DNA of 64,000 bases from Comamonas odontotermitis. GTDB lineage: Bacteria; Pseudomonadota; Gammaproteobacteria; Burkholderiales; Burkholderiaceae_C. The notes under the pieces are model-generated. The model was not told the DNA's origin, ran no database searches, and saw only the letters and a list, made by a program, of their open reading frames with translations. The stretch is from positions 62,001 to 126,000 of the forward strand of contig NZ_JACHKZ010000001.1 of assembly GCF_014207855.1 (NCBI RefSeq), given 5' to 3'. The position numbers and the translations under genes are program-made. Positions 1-8,809 of this stretch are shown in pieces; position 1 is the first letter of the stretch, and every line of letters starts with the position of its first letter.

Positions 1-252
1 CGCAGCCTGGAGCTGGCGCGCCCGATGATCCGCGCCACCAACACCGGGGCCACCGCCGTCATCAACCACCGCGGCCAGGTGGAGCATGCCTTGCCTCACC
101 AGACCCGCGCGGTGCTGCAAGCCCAGGTACAGGGTGTAGATGCGTCCCCCACCTTATTTGCACGCTGGGCGAGCCGTTTTGGCCTGTGGCCGCTGTGGCT
201 GGCAGGTTTTGTGGTGCTGGCAGGTGCCATGCTGACGCGGCAGCGCCAGTGA
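1..252 (+). CDS. lnt: Apolipoprotein N-acyltransferase, C-terminal fragment
   Basis: The reading frame is open from the first base and stops at TGA 250-252, so only the last 83 codons are present. The visible part begins with a Pro-Met-Ile-Arg-Ala-Thr-Asn-Thr-Gly stretch, the usual end of the nitrilase-like domain of Lnt, where the substrate loop follows the catalytic Cys. A final membrane segment (about residues 57-78 of the fragment) is followed by a short basic tail. Lnt transfers the third acyl chain to the N-terminal Cys of lipoproteins in the inner membrane. The catalytic Glu-Lys-Cys residues lie outside the window, so the call rests on the C-terminal pattern and the terminal transmembrane helix. 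Confidence 0.85.
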   Translation, partial: RSLELARPMIRATNTGATAVINHRGQVEHALPHQTRAVLQAQVQGVDASPTLFARWASRFGLWPLWLAGFVVLAGAMLTRQRQ

Positions 253-573
253 TTAACCCCGCGGCACCGGGGGTACGCAAGATCACCGATGATGACGGCA
301 ACTGCATGCAGATGCATGCCACACAGCCTGGGCATGCGCCATGAGCACTGTTATCCGGGCATATTCGGCGCTGGCAAGCGCTAAATGTAAGTGCTGTTAA
401 AAACGGGCAAAGCGTGCTTTTTTTCGACAAAGCACAGTGCAGCCCACGGCTATGTGTGGCTGCATTTGCGCGATAAAGCTGGATAATGGATGGTGGCAGC
501 GTTTAGCTGCCGTCCGGAAGATGCAGCCATGACTGCGCCCCGGATCCCTGGAGTTGGACTGACTGGATATTCA
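253..573. other. Intergenic region upstream of fabA
   Basis: No convincing gene lies here. A weak terminator-like motif (AAAGC-GT-GCTTTTTTT, about 406-424) could end the lnt transcript. There is a good Shine-Dalgarno sequence, GGAAG at 516-520, eight bases before an in-frame ATG at 529, upstream of the fabA start I preferred. A GGATAAT near 481-487 might be a -10 element, but I see no matching -35 at proper spacing. Confidence 0.5.
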
Positions 574-1098
574 ATGGCTGAATCTTTTTCCTACGAGCAA
601 CTGATCGCCTCTGGTGAGGGCAAGTTGTTTACCCCTGAAAGTGGCCGCCTGCCACTGCCGCCGATGCTGATGTTCGATCGCATCACCCACATTGACGAGA
701 ACGGCGGCGCGCACGGGCTGGGAAAGATTGTGGCGGAGCTGGATGTCAACCCGGAACTGTGGTTCTTCAAGTGCCACTTTCAGGGCGACCCCGTCATGCC
801 AGGCTGCCTGGGACTGGATGCCATGTGGCAGCTGATCGGTTTTTACCTGACCTGGCTGCGCCTGCCAGGCCGCGGCCGCGCGCTGGGCGCGGGCGAAGTG
901 AAGTTCACCGGAGAAGTCGGCCCCGATGTGAAGCTGGTCACCTACGAGATCGACATCAAGCGTGTGATCAAGCGCAAGCTGAACATGGCCATCGGCGATG
1001 CCCGCCTGCTGGCCGATGGCAAAGAAATCTATGTAGCCAACGATCTGCGCGTGGGCCTGTTCCTGCGTGACGGTGACGGCAAGGAAAACGCAGCATGA
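574..1098 (+). CDS. fabA: 3-hydroxydecanoyl-[acyl-carrier-protein] dehydratase FabA
   Basis: Dehydrates 3-hydroxyacyl-ACP and isomerises trans-2- to cis-3-decenoyl-ACP, the branch point of anaerobic-type unsaturated fatty acid synthesis in the cytoplasm. The active-site block [20 protein letters not shown] is present, with catalytic His68 and Asp82. From ATG 574 the protein is 174 residues, matching the roughly 172 of E. coli FabA. An in-frame ATG at 529 has a better ribosome-binding site (GGAAG, spacing 8) and would add 15 residues that look unlike the family. The start is therefore uncertain although the frame is not. The stop overlaps the fabB start (ATGA), so the two are translationally coupled. 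Confidence 0.95.
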   Translation: MAESFSYEQLIASGEGKLFTPESGRLPLPPMLMFDRITHIDENGGAHGLGKIVAELDVNPELWFFKCHFQGDPVMPGCLGLDAMWQLIGFYLTWLRLPGRGRALGAGEVKFTGEVGPDVKLVTYEIDIKRVIKRKLNMAIGDARLLADGKEIYVANDLRVGLFLRDGDGKENAA

Positions 1099-2315
1099 AG
1101 CGTAGGGTGGTTATTACAGGGGCCGGTATCGTCTCCTGTATCGGTGTTGGACTGGAAGCCGTGGAGACTTCGCTGCGCGAAGGCCGCTCCGGCATCCAGC
1201 ACATGCCTGTGTTCAAGGAACTGGGCCTGCGCAGCCAGGTGGCCGGTATTCCGCAGATCAATGTGGAAGAGTTCATCGACCGCAAGCAGCTGCGCTTCAT
1301 GGGCGATGCAGCTGCCTATGCGCAGATTTCGCTGCAACAGGCGATCGAGCAATCGGGCCTGAAGCCTGAACAGATCAGCCACCCACGCACCGGCCTCATC
1401 ATGGGCTCAGGCGGGGGCTCGCCCGCCAACCAGATCGAAGCGGCCGATACTCTGCGCGAAAAAGGCATCCGCCGTGTCGGCCCCTACCAGGTCACACGTT
1501 GCATGGGCTCGACCGTGTCGGCCAACCTGGCCACCAATTTCAGGATCAAGGGCATCAACTACTCCATCACCTCTGCCTGCTCCACCTCGGCGCATTGCAT
1601 TGGCGCAGCTGCCCAGCAGATTGCCTGGGGCATGCAGGATGTGATGTTTGCCGGCGGCGGTGAAGAGCTCTCCTGGGGTCTGGCACTGCTGTTTGACGGC
1701 ATGGGAGCCATGTCCAGCAAGTACAACGAAACGCCCGAAAAGGCGTCGCGCCCCTACGATGCCAACCGCGATGGCTTTGTCATCGCTGGCGGCGGCGGCG
1801 CACTCGTTCTGGAGAGCCTGGAGCACGCCCAGGCGCGCGGCGCCAACATCCTGGGCGAGATCGTCGGTTTTGGCATCTCCTCCGATGGCGAAGACATGGT
1901 GGCGCCTTCCGGCGAAGGCGCCGTGGCTGCCATGCAGCAGGCCATCGAGGGGCTGGATGGCTCCATCGACTACATCAACACCCATGGCACCTCCACGCCT
2001 GTGGGTGACGTGCCCGAGCTGCATGCGATCCGCAAGGTGTTTGGCAACCGGATTCCACCGTTCTCCAGCACCAAGTCGCTCACCGGGCACTCGCAAGGTG
2101 CCACCGGCGTGCAAGAAGCCATCTACAGCCTGATCATGCTGATGAAGGGCTTCATCGCAGGTTCGGCCAATGTGGAAACGCCTGACCTGGCCGTGGGCGA
2201 TATGCCGCTGGTGACCAAGGCGCGAATGGCCGAGCTCAAACAGGTGCTCTCCAACAGCTTTGGCTTTGGCGGCACCAACGCCTGCCTGGTGCTCAAGCGC
2301 TGGGAAGCGGCCTGA
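1095..2315 (+). CDS. fabB: 3-oxoacyl-[acyl-carrier-protein] synthase I FabB
   Basis: Condensing enzyme that elongates cis-3-decenoyl-ACP made by FabA, committing carbon to unsaturated fatty acids. The 406-residue length is typical. The thiolase-fold catalytic triad is visible: Cys162 in [14 protein letters not shown], His297 in [11 protein letters not shown] and His332 in [10 protein letters not shown], with the glycine-rich C-terminal [12 protein letters not shown]. The ATG overlaps the fabA stop by four bases. A rho-independent terminator follows within 60 bases, so fabA-fabB looks like a two-gene unit. Pairing with FabA favours FabB over FabF. Confidence 0.96.
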   Translation: MKRRVVITGAGIVSCIGVGLEAVETSLREGRSGIQHMPVFKELGLRSQVAGIPQINVEEFIDRKQLRFMGDAAAYAQISLQQAIEQSGLKPEQISHPRTGLIMGSGGGSPANQIEAADTLREKGIRRVGPYQVTRCMGSTVSANLATNFRIKGINYSITSACSTSAHCIGAAAQQIAWGMQDVMFAGGGEELSWGLALLFDGMGAMSSKYNETPEKASRPYDANRDGFVIAGGGGALVLESLEHAQARGANILGEIVGFGISSDGEDMVAPSGEGAVAAMQQAIEGLDGSIDYINTHGTSTPVGDVPELHAIRKVFGNRIPPFSSTKSLTGHSQGATGVQEAIYSLIMLMKGFIAGSANVETPDLAVGDMPLVTKARMAELKQVLSNSFGFGGTNACLVLKRWEAA

Positions 2316-2345
2316 GCCGCCCCACAGCCTGCGAAGGCTTCTGTA

Positions 2346-2373
2346 AAAAAAAGCGCCCTTGGGCGCTTTTTTC
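2346..2373 (+). terminator. Rho-independent terminator after fabB
   Basis: Perfect 8-bp stem AAGCGCCC / GGGCGCTT with a TT loop, followed by TTTTTT. A run of A on the left side means it could also work on the minus strand for the convergent gene ending at 2441. Confidence 0.85.
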
Positions 2374-2390
2374 ATGCAACTCTTTATCAT

Positions 2391-2437
2391 TTTTATAGCT
2401 ATTGGCGCTTACCAATCAAGCTCCAGCAACCCTTTTT
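2391..2437. repeat. Dispersed intergenic repeat, ATAGCT-GGCGCTT type
   Basis: TTTTATAGCTATTGGCGCTT is followed by ACCAATCAAGC and a short pyrimidine-rich tail. Related AT-flanked, AGC-rich sequences occur between genes at 9583, 12860, 40700, 45065 and 45818. Such short intergenic repeats are common in Comamonadaceae genomes, from general knowledge. I see no coding content. Confidence 0.5.
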
Positions 2438-2440
2438 ATT

Positions 2441-3031
2441 CTAAGCCTGCATGCGCAGGGCATACACCCAAGCCACGAGGTGTGCCCAGGTCAGCAGGTA
2501 CAACAGCTGGTTGAGCCGCTGCGATGGCCCGCCGTAGGCCTCGCTGCCATAGATGCGCTGTTTCAGCGCCCGTGTCAGGCGCAGGAAATCTAATAGCCCC
2601 AGGGAGGGCTCCTGCCCGATGGTGCTGGGCGAGCGAGTCTGCATGTATTGTTGCCACCAGCTGCGCAGTGCTGTATCGCCTGCAATCACATGGCGTACCA
2701 GGCGCGATTCGATGAGCAGCCACACCACAAGAATGGCCGCCGCAATCGGCAATGCCACTAGCAACAGCGGGAGCCTGCTTTGCCAGGCACTGGGCAACAG
2801 GATCAGATAATCGCCCACCGCCAGCAGCCCGGCTGCGCACAGCAGCAATACGCGCCGCAGAATACCCGTCAGGTTGCGCCGGTAGACGGGTGTGCCAATG
2901 GGGATGTAGCGCACCATCGCATGCGCACCCGCGTGGTCGATCAGCCAGAACAGGGCACACAGGCCGCTTCCGGTCAGCAAGGCCTGCAGCCAGGGCTGCG
3001 TCTGAATCTGCGCAAGCAGTGAACTCCACAC
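2441..3031 (-). CDS. Multi-pass membrane protein of unknown function
   Basis: I do not recognise a named family. The 196-residue product has about four hydrophobic segments (near residues 9-27, 42-64, 69-93 and 172-193), so it should sit in the inner membrane. Between the third and fourth lies a soluble stretch of roughly 75 residues with basic and aromatic residues. The start is GTG at 3031, chosen because GGGGGAG lies eight bases upstream and because the longer frame would overlap the MBL gene. It begins 15 bases after the MBL-fold gene on the same strand, so the two are probably co-transcribed. The 3' end faces fabB and the shared terminator. Confidence 0.75.
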   Translation of the reverse strand: MWSSLLAQIQTQPWLQALLTGSGLCALFWLIDHAGAHAMVRYIPIGTPVYRRNLTGILRRVLLLCAAGLLAVGDYLILLPSAWQSRLPLLLVALPIAAAILVVWLLIESRLVRHVIAGDTALRSWWQQYMQTRSPSTIGQEPSLGLLDFLRLTRALKQRIYGSEAYGGPSQRLNQLLYLLTWAHLVAWVYALRMQA

Positions 3032-3045
3032 AGTCAGCGCTCCCC

Positions 3046-3984
3046 CTACTGGTTCACCAGCAGCCCGCCCTGGCGCGAAGCCGCACCCGAGCGTTCCAGA
3101 TCGGCCACCAGGGAGGCATACCAGCCGCTGGCAGGCTGGTCGGCAAAATATGCGGCATGCAGCAAGGCGTAGTACGGCGTGGCCGCCAGCCATGCATACA
3201 CCTGGGCCAGTGGCATCTGCTGCCATTCCAACAATTTGTATTTGAGCAGCACCTTGGCAGCATAGAGTGCATGGCGCTCGGGGCTGCGCGCGAAGCCCTC
3301 CAACCTGCGCCGCGCAGTGGCGAGCGCCGCGCCCACATCGACAAACACGCTGCCGTGCCCTGGCAGCACTACGACGGGCCTCAGCTGCTCGATGACGTCC
3401 AGTGTGGCGGCGACTTCGTCAAACGCGGCAATGCCTTCAATTTCTGGAAAAACCACGCCAAAGCCGTTTTCCCACAGCGCGTCTGCCGATATCAGTGTGC
3501 GAGATTGCGGCTCGAACAGAATGACCGAATGCGGATCATGTCCTGCCGCAGCATGCACCTGCCAATGCTGCAGGCCCAGCAGCACCTCAGCGCCCGGCTG
3601 CAGCACGCCATCGGCGCGGAAATGTGGGCAGTCCTGGCCCGTGGGGCGGTAGGTCAGCTGCGCCTCGTCCCAATCCATCACCGCCTGGGCATGGCCGGGT
3701 GGGATGAGGGTCTGCGCGCCTGGCCAGCGCTGCTGCAGCGCCGCGTTGCCGCCACAGTGGTCGCTGTGCAGGTGGGTGTTTGCCACGCACTGCAGCGGGG
3801 CGCCTTGCAGCGCCGATTCCACCAGCGCCACGGTCTGCTCGGCATGGCTGCAATAGCCGGTATCCACCACAGCCGTCATCCCGACAACAAACACCGTGTT
3901 GTTGGCAGACAGCCAGCCTCGCTCGATGAATTGAAGGCCAGGAGGCAGCGCAACTGCGGGGCTTGGTGGCAATGGATCCGACAT
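3046..3984 (-). CDS. MBL-fold metallo-hydrolase
   Basis: Metallo-beta-lactamase-fold hydrolase of 312 residues. The metal-binding motif appears as NTHLHSDHCGG (HxHxDH), with later ligands in AAGHDPHS, the Asp of LISADALWENG and the His of VVLPGHGSV. This pattern fits the glyoxalase II-like branch of the family, but the substrate cannot be told from sequence. No signal peptide is apparent, so it is likely cytoplasmic. The C-terminal about 90 residues are alpha-helical and resemble the accessory domain of hydrolases acting on bulky thioesters or lactones. It precedes a small membrane protein gene in an apparent two-gene unit. Confidence 0.88.
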   Translation of the reverse strand: MSDPLPPSPAVALPPGLQFIERGWLSANNTVFVVGMTAVVDTGYCSHAEQTVALVESALQGAPLQCVANTHLHSDHCGGNAALQQRWPGAQTLIPPGHAQAVMDWDEAQLTYRPTGQDCPHFRADGVLQPGAEVLLGLQHWQVHAAAGHDPHSVILFEPQSRTLISADALWENGFGVVFPEIEGIAAFDEVAATLDVIEQLRPVVVLPGHGSVFVDVGAALATARRRLEGFARSPERHALYAAKVLLKYKLLEWQQMPLAQVYAWLAATPYYALLHAAYFADQPASGWYASLVADLERSGAASRQGGLLVNQ

Positions 3985-4408
3985 AGATAAAAGCGTAACA
4001 AATCCGGGTAACAGACTATATCTTGATCAGAGTCTCATCGAATTCATCAATGACTCGATGCCAAAAACTGACTTCCGACCGCGAGCTGCAAGACGCCGCC
4101 TGCCCCGCATCCGTCGCAACCTGCCAAATATGCGCATATGGCGGTGGCAGCATCTGCCCTGCACCTGTCAGGAGACATAGACACCCACCAGCGTTGGTCT
4201 GGGCGCTTGCCACTCTGCCCTGCCCACCCTACCGGGCAGAACCGTGGTGGAATGGCTGACCAAGGGGCACGCGCCCAAGAAGCATTTACCGGTTCGCAAC
4301 GGCAGATGCTTTTATTTTGATAGCGTTTAGCACCACACCATCAAGCGCCAGAGCGCCAGAGCGCCAGAATACCGGCTATCCGCTTCAGCGGCGCAAAACG
4401 GCCCGCTG
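3985..4408. other. Intergenic region between the MBL gene and phhA
   Basis: A 424-base stretch with no convincing gene. The short open frames on both strands have neither good ribosome-binding sites nor protein-like composition. It contains three tandem copies of an 8-bp unit (4345-4368) just beyond the phhA stop and presumably the MBL gene promoter near 3985-4050. Confidence 0.5.
4345..4368. repeat. Three tandem copies of GCGCCAGA
   Basis: Units at 4345-4352, 4353-4360 and 4361-4368 are identical. The array lies about 40 bases past the phhA stop. It is probably a simple slippage-prone tract; no function is suggested. Confidence 0.8.
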
Positions 4409-5260
4409 TTATGGGGCCAGTGTTGTTTCGCCCGGCAGCAAGGCGTTTGCAGCAATGGTGGGTTGCTCGCGCAGCTTTTCGTACAGCGGGGCAAAGTCGG
4501 TCGCCGCGAAATCCAGCAACTGCTGCATGGAATCGATGACGAAATAGGTCTGCTGGTAGGTGTCGATCTTGTAGCGCGTGCGCATGGCGCGTTCCAGCTG
4601 CAGTGGCAGGCGGTGGGGTTCGGGGCTCGTTACGCTGTAAGCGAGCTCGCCCGATGAGCTGAGAATGCCAGCACCGTAGGCCCGAACACCGCCCGCCTCG
4701 CGGATCAGACCGAACTCGATCGTGTACCAGTACACGCGCGAGAGCAGCTCGCATGCGCCCAGCTCCGAGGCGCGCAAGCCTCCTTGCCCATAGGCCTGGA
4801 TAAAGTCGGCAATCACCGGATTGAAGAGCAAGGGCACATGGCCGAACAGATCGTGGAAGATATCGGGCTCGACCACGTAGTCGAACTCCTCGGGCTTGCG
4901 GATCCAGTCGGTCACAGGGAACTGGCGGTTGGCCAGCAGGCTGAAAAAGGGCACCTCCGGGATCAGGCCCGGCACGGCCACAATCTCCCATCCCGTGGCA
5001 GCCTTGAGGCGCGCGTTGATGTCTTCAAAACGCGGAATGCGGTCTTCCGCCCCCAGTGATGGCAAGGCGTCGATGAACGCCTGGCTGGCCAGCCCGGGCA
5101 GCAGCGCCTTCTGGCGCGCATAGAGACGGCGGTAGGTATCGTGGTCTGCCTCGGTGTAGGCAGCGTAATCCTGCGCGCAGGTGTAGTCGCTGTTCGCGCG
5201 GCTGTAGTCGCCGCGCGGCGGACGGTCGGACTGACCATAAACCACAGGTGCTTGTCCCAT
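4409..5260 (-). CDS. phhA: Phenylalanine 4-monooxygenase
   Basis: Iron- and pterin-dependent hydroxylase converting phenylalanine to tyrosine, the first step of catabolism through homogentisate. The 283-residue bacterial form lacks the eukaryotic ACT regulatory domain. The 2-His-1-carboxylate iron site is complete: His136 and His141 in PDIFHDLFGHVP and Glu182 in YWYTIEFGL. It is the third gene of an apparent unit hppD - Bug receptor - phhA on the minus strand, 55 bases after the receptor gene. No pterin carbinolamine dehydratase (phhB) gene is present in the window. Regulation by the divergent Lrp-type protein is plausible. Confidence 0.96.
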   Translation of the reverse strand: MGQAPVVYGQSDRPPRGDYSRANSDYTCAQDYAAYTEADHDTYRRLYARQKALLPGLASQAFIDALPSLGAEDRIPRFEDINARLKAATGWEIVAVPGLIPEVPFFSLLANRQFPVTDWIRKPEEFDYVVEPDIFHDLFGHVPLLFNPVIADFIQAYGQGGLRASELGACELLSRVYWYTIEFGLIREAGGVRAYGAGILSSSGELAYSVTSPEPHRLPLQLERAMRTRYKIDTYQQTYFVIDSMQQLLDFAATDFAPLYEKLREQPTIAANALLPGETTLAP

Positions 5261-5315
5261 TGTGTACTCCTATTTATTTATAGAAGGCCACCATGCACCC
5301 GCGAACCGCAAGCGC

Positions 5316-6281
5316 TCAGTTGGCCTTGATCTTGATGGTGTTGATCAAAAATTGAAACTTACGGCCTTCCTGGCTGACAAAGTGCGACAACTCCTGCAAA
5401 CGCATGTCTTCGGGCGCAATGCCCATCTTGCGATAGGCATCCTTGAACTGTGGATCGGCCAGCGCCGTCTGGAATGCATAGGCATAGCGCTGCGCATCCT
5501 TATCGGGCAGGCTGGACGGTGCAAACACGCCAAACCAGGTGGCCACATCAAAACCAGGCATGGCCTCGTTCACGCTGGGCACCTTGGGCAAGGCCACATT
5601 GCGATCCGGCGTGGTGACGGACAGCGCCACCAACTCGCCACTGTTGATCAGCGGCAGCGCAGAGGCGAGGTTGTCGAACACCATGTCCACCTCACCACCC
5701 ATCAGCGCCTTCTGCGCAGGCGCCGCGCCGGCATAAGGGTGGTTCTGCAATTGCAGGTTGGCCAGTGACTTGAACATCTCGCTGGCGATATGGCCAATGC
5801 TGCCATTGCCACCAGTACCCATCTTCAGCACACCAGGGTTGGCCTTGATATAGGTCACCGCATCCGATGTGCTTTTGATTCCCAGTTGCGCGGCACGTTC
5901 CTTCTTCATCACCAATACGTTGGGAACGCGCGCGACCAGAATCAGCGGCTTGAAGTCCTTCTGCGCGTCATAGGCCGGAGGCGTTCCCAAATAAGGCAGC
6001 ACCGCATGCGTTGCCACCGCACCCATCACCACCAGATTTTCCTGGGGCTTGGCATGGGCGATCAGGGCGGCGCCCGTGGCACCGCCCGCACCAGGCTTGT
6101 TGGTAACGGTGATGTTGCCCAGCGCCTGCTTGGCACCCTGGGCCAGCATGTGGGCCGAGGTGTCCAGCGGACCGCCGGGCGGATAGGGCACGACAAAGGT
6201 CAATGGCTGGCCGGCATTCTGGGCCAGCGCGCCAAAAACCGAGCCACACAGCAGCGCGGCGAATACGAGAGAGCGTTTCAC
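5316..6281 (-). CDS. Bug/TctC-family periplasmic substrate-binding receptor
   Basis: Extracytoplasmic solute receptor of the tripartite tricarboxylate transporter family, 321 residues. A Sec signal peptide (residues 1-20, ending ALAQ) precedes the family signature LTFVVPYPPGGPLDT. No TctA or TctB membrane genes are nearby, as is normal for Bug receptors in Burkholderiales. It lies between hppD and phhA on the same strand, 81 bases after hppD and 55 bases before phhA. The ligand may therefore be an aromatic amino acid, an aromatic keto acid or a breakdown product; this is inferred from position only. Confidence 0.9.
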   Translation of the reverse strand: MKRSLVFAALLCGSVFGALAQNAGQPLTFVVPYPPGGPLDTSAHMLAQGAKQALGNITVTNKPGAGGATGAALIAHAKPQENLVVMGAVATHAVLPYLGTPPAYDAQKDFKPLILVARVPNVLVMKKERAAQLGIKSTSDAVTYIKANPGVLKMGTGGNGSIGHIASEMFKSLANLQLQNHPYAGAAPAQKALMGGEVDMVFDNLASALPLINSGELVALSVTTPDRNVALPKVPSVNEAMPGFDVATWFGVFAPSSLPDKDAQRYAYAFQTALADPQFKDAYRKMGIAPEDMRLQELSHFVSQEGRKFQFLINTIKIKAN

Positions 6282-6362
6282 AATGTTTCCAATGTAACTA
6301 TGTTGAACGCCCCGGAGTATAGAGAGAGTAGCTACCGCCCGCCAGAAATCCTTACAATAAAC

Positions 6363-7487
6363 TTACAAAACGCCACGGCGCATCTGGTCGAGTTCGATGC
6401 TTTCGAACAGCGCCTTGAAGTTGCCGTTGCCAAAACCATCGTCACCCTTGCGTTGGATGAACTCAAAGAAGATCGGGCCGAGCTGGTTTTCGCTGAAGAT
6501 CTGCAGCAGCAGCTTGCGGCCTGCTCCATCCACCAGAATCTTGCGCTTTTTCAGCTCCGCCACATTCTCACCATGGTCGGGCAGGCGCTTGTCGATCAAC
6601 TCGTAGTAGGTATCAATGGTGTCCAGCAGGCGCACACCTCCGGCGCGCAACTGATCCACGGTGTCGTACAGATTGTTCGAGCCCATGGCAATGTGCTGAA
6701 TACCTTCGCCGTTGTACATATCGAGGTACTCCTGGATCTGTCCAGCCTTTTCCTTGCCCTCTTCATTGATCGGGATACGGATCTTTCCGCAGGGGCTGGT
6801 CATGGCCTTGCTCTTGACGCCGGTCACCTGACCTTCGATGTCGAAGTACTTGACTTCGCGGAAGTTGAACAGACGCTCATAGAAATCAGCCCACTCGTCC
6901 ATGCGGCCACGGTGCACGTTGTGCGTCAGGTGATCGATATAGGTCAGGCCAAAACCCTTGGGGTTGAGCGCTTCCTCGGCCGTCACGCCAGGCAGCGGCT
7001 CAAAATCCACGTCGAAAAAGCCAATATTGCCGATATCGCCTGGCTGCGCGCCGTTCTTGCCGCGCCAGCGGTCCACCAGATAGATCAGGCTGTCGCCAAT
7101 GCCCTTGATCGCGGGAATATTCAGCTCCCCGGGGCCAGCCTGGCCAGCATAACCCCAGGCGCCCAGGTTCAACGCGCGCTCATAGGCCGCCTTGGCATCC
7201 TGCACGCGGAACGCAATGGCGCACACACTGGGGCCATGCAGGCGGGCAAAGCGCTGCGCAAAGCTGTCGGGTTCCGCATTGATGATGAAGTTGATATCGC
7301 CCTGGCGGTACAAGGTGACGTTCTTGTGGCGATGGCGCGCAACGGGCTTGAAACCCATCGACTCGAACACCTTGCCCATGGCCACCGGATCGGGTGCAGC
7401 GTATTCGATAAACTCGAAGCCATCGGTGCCCATGGGATTGTCCCAGGTGGTGAATTCGATGGTCTGGTGGGGGGTAGCGGCTGTCAT
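6363..7487 (-). CDS. hppD: 4-hydroxyphenylpyruvate dioxygenase
   Basis: Non-haem iron enzyme that converts 4-hydroxyphenylpyruvate to homogentisate in tyrosine degradation. The product has 374 residues with the two-domain vicinal-oxygen-chelate arrangement. The iron ligands are His186 ([12 protein letters not shown]), His265 ([11 protein letters not shown]) and Glu342 ([15 protein letters not shown]). I chose ATG 7487 because GGAG lies about eight bases upstream and the protein then begins like its relatives; the frame extends further but without a ribosome-binding site. It heads the unit with the Bug receptor and phhA and is divergent from an Lrp/AsnC regulator. Confidence 0.96.
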   Translation of the reverse strand: MTAATPHQTIEFTTWDNPMGTDGFEFIEYAAPDPVAMGKVFESMGFKPVARHRHKNVTLYRQGDINFIINAEPDSFAQRFARLHGPSVCAIAFRVQDAKAAYERALNLGAWGYAGQAGPGELNIPAIKGIGDSLIYLVDRWRGKNGAQPGDIGNIGFFDVDFEPLPGVTAEEALNPKGFGLTYIDHLTHNVHRGRMDEWADFYERLFNFREVKYFDIEGQVTGVKSKAMTSPCGKIRIPINEEGKEKAGQIQEYLDMYNGEGIQHIAMGSNNLYDTVDQLRAGGVRLLDTIDTYYELIDKRLPDHGENVAELKKRKILVDGAGRKLLLQIFSENQLGPIFFEFIQRKGDDGFGNGNFKALFESIELDQMRRGVL

Positions 7488-7720
7488 CGCAGGTCTCCAG
7501 TGAATTGTCTTTGAGAGGGGCGCAAAGGGCATTTCCCCTGCGCTGTTAACAACGCACTGTACCGATTTTGACCTGCATGTTTTTGGCGATTTGAAGCCCA
7601 ATTACCCGAATTTCATCCGTTTATTTGCACGCAAAAAAGATTTCATGCAATAAAATTGCTTAAATCTCACAGCATTCGCTGTTGCAGTGCAATATCGCCG
7701 GTTTTCCACCTGCCTCCGCC
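7488..7720. promoter_or_regulatory. Divergent promoter region between hppD and the Lrp-type gene
   Basis: A 233-base spacer between divergent genes, noticeably AT-rich from about 7590 to 7670. It includes CATGCAATAAAATTGC, an imperfect inverted repeat of the kind Lrp/AsnC proteins bind, around 7643-7660. It must hold both promoters. Exact -10/-35 assignments are not secure. Confidence 0.55.
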
Positions 7721-8224
7721 ATGACTTCCACTCCCTACCCTCTGGACAAGCTCGACCGCGCCATCCTCCAGCGCCTGCAGCACAACGGCCGCGAAACCTA
7801 TGACGTGATTGGCGAGCAGGTAGGTCTCTCGTCCAGCGCCGTGCTGCGCCGCGTCAAGCGGCTGGAGGAAATGGGCGTGATCGAACGCTATGTGGCCCTG
7901 GTCAAACCCGAATCGGTGGGCTTGTCGATGACGGCCTACCTCAATGTGCGCCTGGAGAAATTCACCGAGGCGAGCAAGCGCAACCCGCTGGACCTGTTCC
8001 GCGCCAGCGTGCAGACCTGGCCGGAAGTCGTGGAATGCGTGGCCCTGACCGGCGACATGGACTACCTGCTGCGCGTGGTGGTAGCCGACATGGCCCACTA
8101 CAGCCGCTTTGTGATGGACACCCTGCTGCGCCACCCTTCCGTACAGGATTGCAAAACCAGTTTCGTGCTGGACCGCGTCAAGGTCACCACGGCCCTGCCG
8201 GTGCAGCCGGGCCTATCGTCCTAA
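7721..8224 (+). CDS. Lrp/AsnC-family transcriptional regulator
   Basis: A 167-residue DNA-binding regulator. The N-terminal winged helix-turn-helix (about residues 8-60; LDRAILQRLQHNGR, VGLSSSAVLRRVKRLEEMGVI) is followed by a RAM/AsnC ligand domain (about 70-150) with the expected VxECxxLTGDMDYLL motif. ATG 7721 gives the normal family length. It is divergent from hppD, so the likely role is control of tyrosine/phenylalanine catabolism with an aromatic amino acid as effector; this is inferred from position. Its TAA stop lies inside the left terminal repeat of a MITE-like element, so the final residues may have been altered by insertion. Confidence 0.92.
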   Translation: MTSTPYPLDKLDRAILQRLQHNGRETYDVIGEQVGLSSSAVLRRVKRLEEMGVIERYVALVKPESVGLSMTAYLNVRLEKFTEASKRNPLDLFRASVQTWPEVVECVALTGDMDYLLRVVVADMAHYSRFVMDTLLRHPSVQDCKTSFVLDRVKVTTALPVQPGLSS

Positions 8225-8565
8225 GAACGTGTTTACGATCTCTAAGCAGCCGCGTTGGAGTGCAATCGGGAGGAGTTCGATGCGATGGGCCACAGCTTGC
8301 ACCGGGGTGCAAGCAAGGGCCAGCGCACAGAAATCGCCCGATTTCACTCCAACCCGTAGGGACAGTGGTTTTGGGGGCGCCCGGCTAGGGACGCCCGGTC
8401 AGGGGCGCCCGGCTAGGGGCGGTCTGCGTCGTTGCAAATCCTCGCAATAGCCGGGCTATTGCTGCGGTATTGCGCCGCTAGGCGCACCCCTCGCATCCCC
8501 TCCCTAGCCGGGCGCCCCGCAACGCCACTGTCGCGGCGCGAGGAGATCGTAAACACGTTCTAAGG
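8220..8565. mobile_element. MITE-like element with 23-bp terminal inverted repeats
   Basis: The left end at 8220-8242 begins CCTAAGAACGTG and the right end at 8543-8565 is its inverse, with one variable base (CCT-A/T-AG). The interior has no protein-coding gene. It contains tandem copies of a GGCGCCCGGCTAGG-like unit (about 8373-8420) and a GCAATAG/CTATTGC hairpin at 8444-8462. A shortened relative at 55627-55705 shares the right-hand 40 bases almost exactly. No target-site duplication is obvious. The element overlaps the stop codon of the Lrp-type gene. The small size, inverted ends and lack of a transposase gene suggest a non-autonomous mobile or REP-like element. Confidence 0.75.
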
Positions 8566-8774
8566 AACTGCGCACGCAGGCAAGCTGTTCCGACGTTACT
8601 TTCTCTCCCGCACTTTGTTTGAGCCAGCGCAGTGTTTGCCCTGTACCCTGACCTTTGTTGACAAGCCCGCCCTATGGCACCAAAAGGCTGCAAAGCCGCG
8701 CCAATGCTGGCTTCAATATCCTTTGTAAGCGGAGGGTAAGGTTTTTTGGCAGTATATGCTGCACTGCAACATGA

Positions 8775-8803
8775 TTGATAATACACGGGTTAACCCGTAT
8801 ATT
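8775..8803 (+). promoter_or_regulatory. Promoter of the GNAT gene
   Basis: TTGATA at 8775-8780 and TATATT at 8798-8803 with an optimal 17-base spacer. The predicted transcription start falls at about 8810, which coincides with an ATG, so the transcript may be leaderless. Confidence 0.6.
8785..8798. promoter_or_regulatory. 14-bp perfect palindrome, likely operator
   Basis: ACGGGTTAACCCGT reads the same on both strands and lies inside the spacer of the promoter at 8775-8803. A protein bound here would block RNA polymerase. Its cognate regulator is unknown. Confidence 0.6.
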
Positions 8804-8809
8804 TGCATC

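Noticed and set aside
1407-2390. Long open frame on the minus strand across fabB
   Set aside because: It is antisense to a clear fabB with all catalytic residues, and its product is His/Gly/Arg-rich low-quality sequence typical of a shadow in GC-rich DNA.
8225-8785. Possible small genes inside and after the MITE-like element
   Set aside because: Open frames are short, lie over inverted repeats and lack ribosome-binding sites or protein-like composition.
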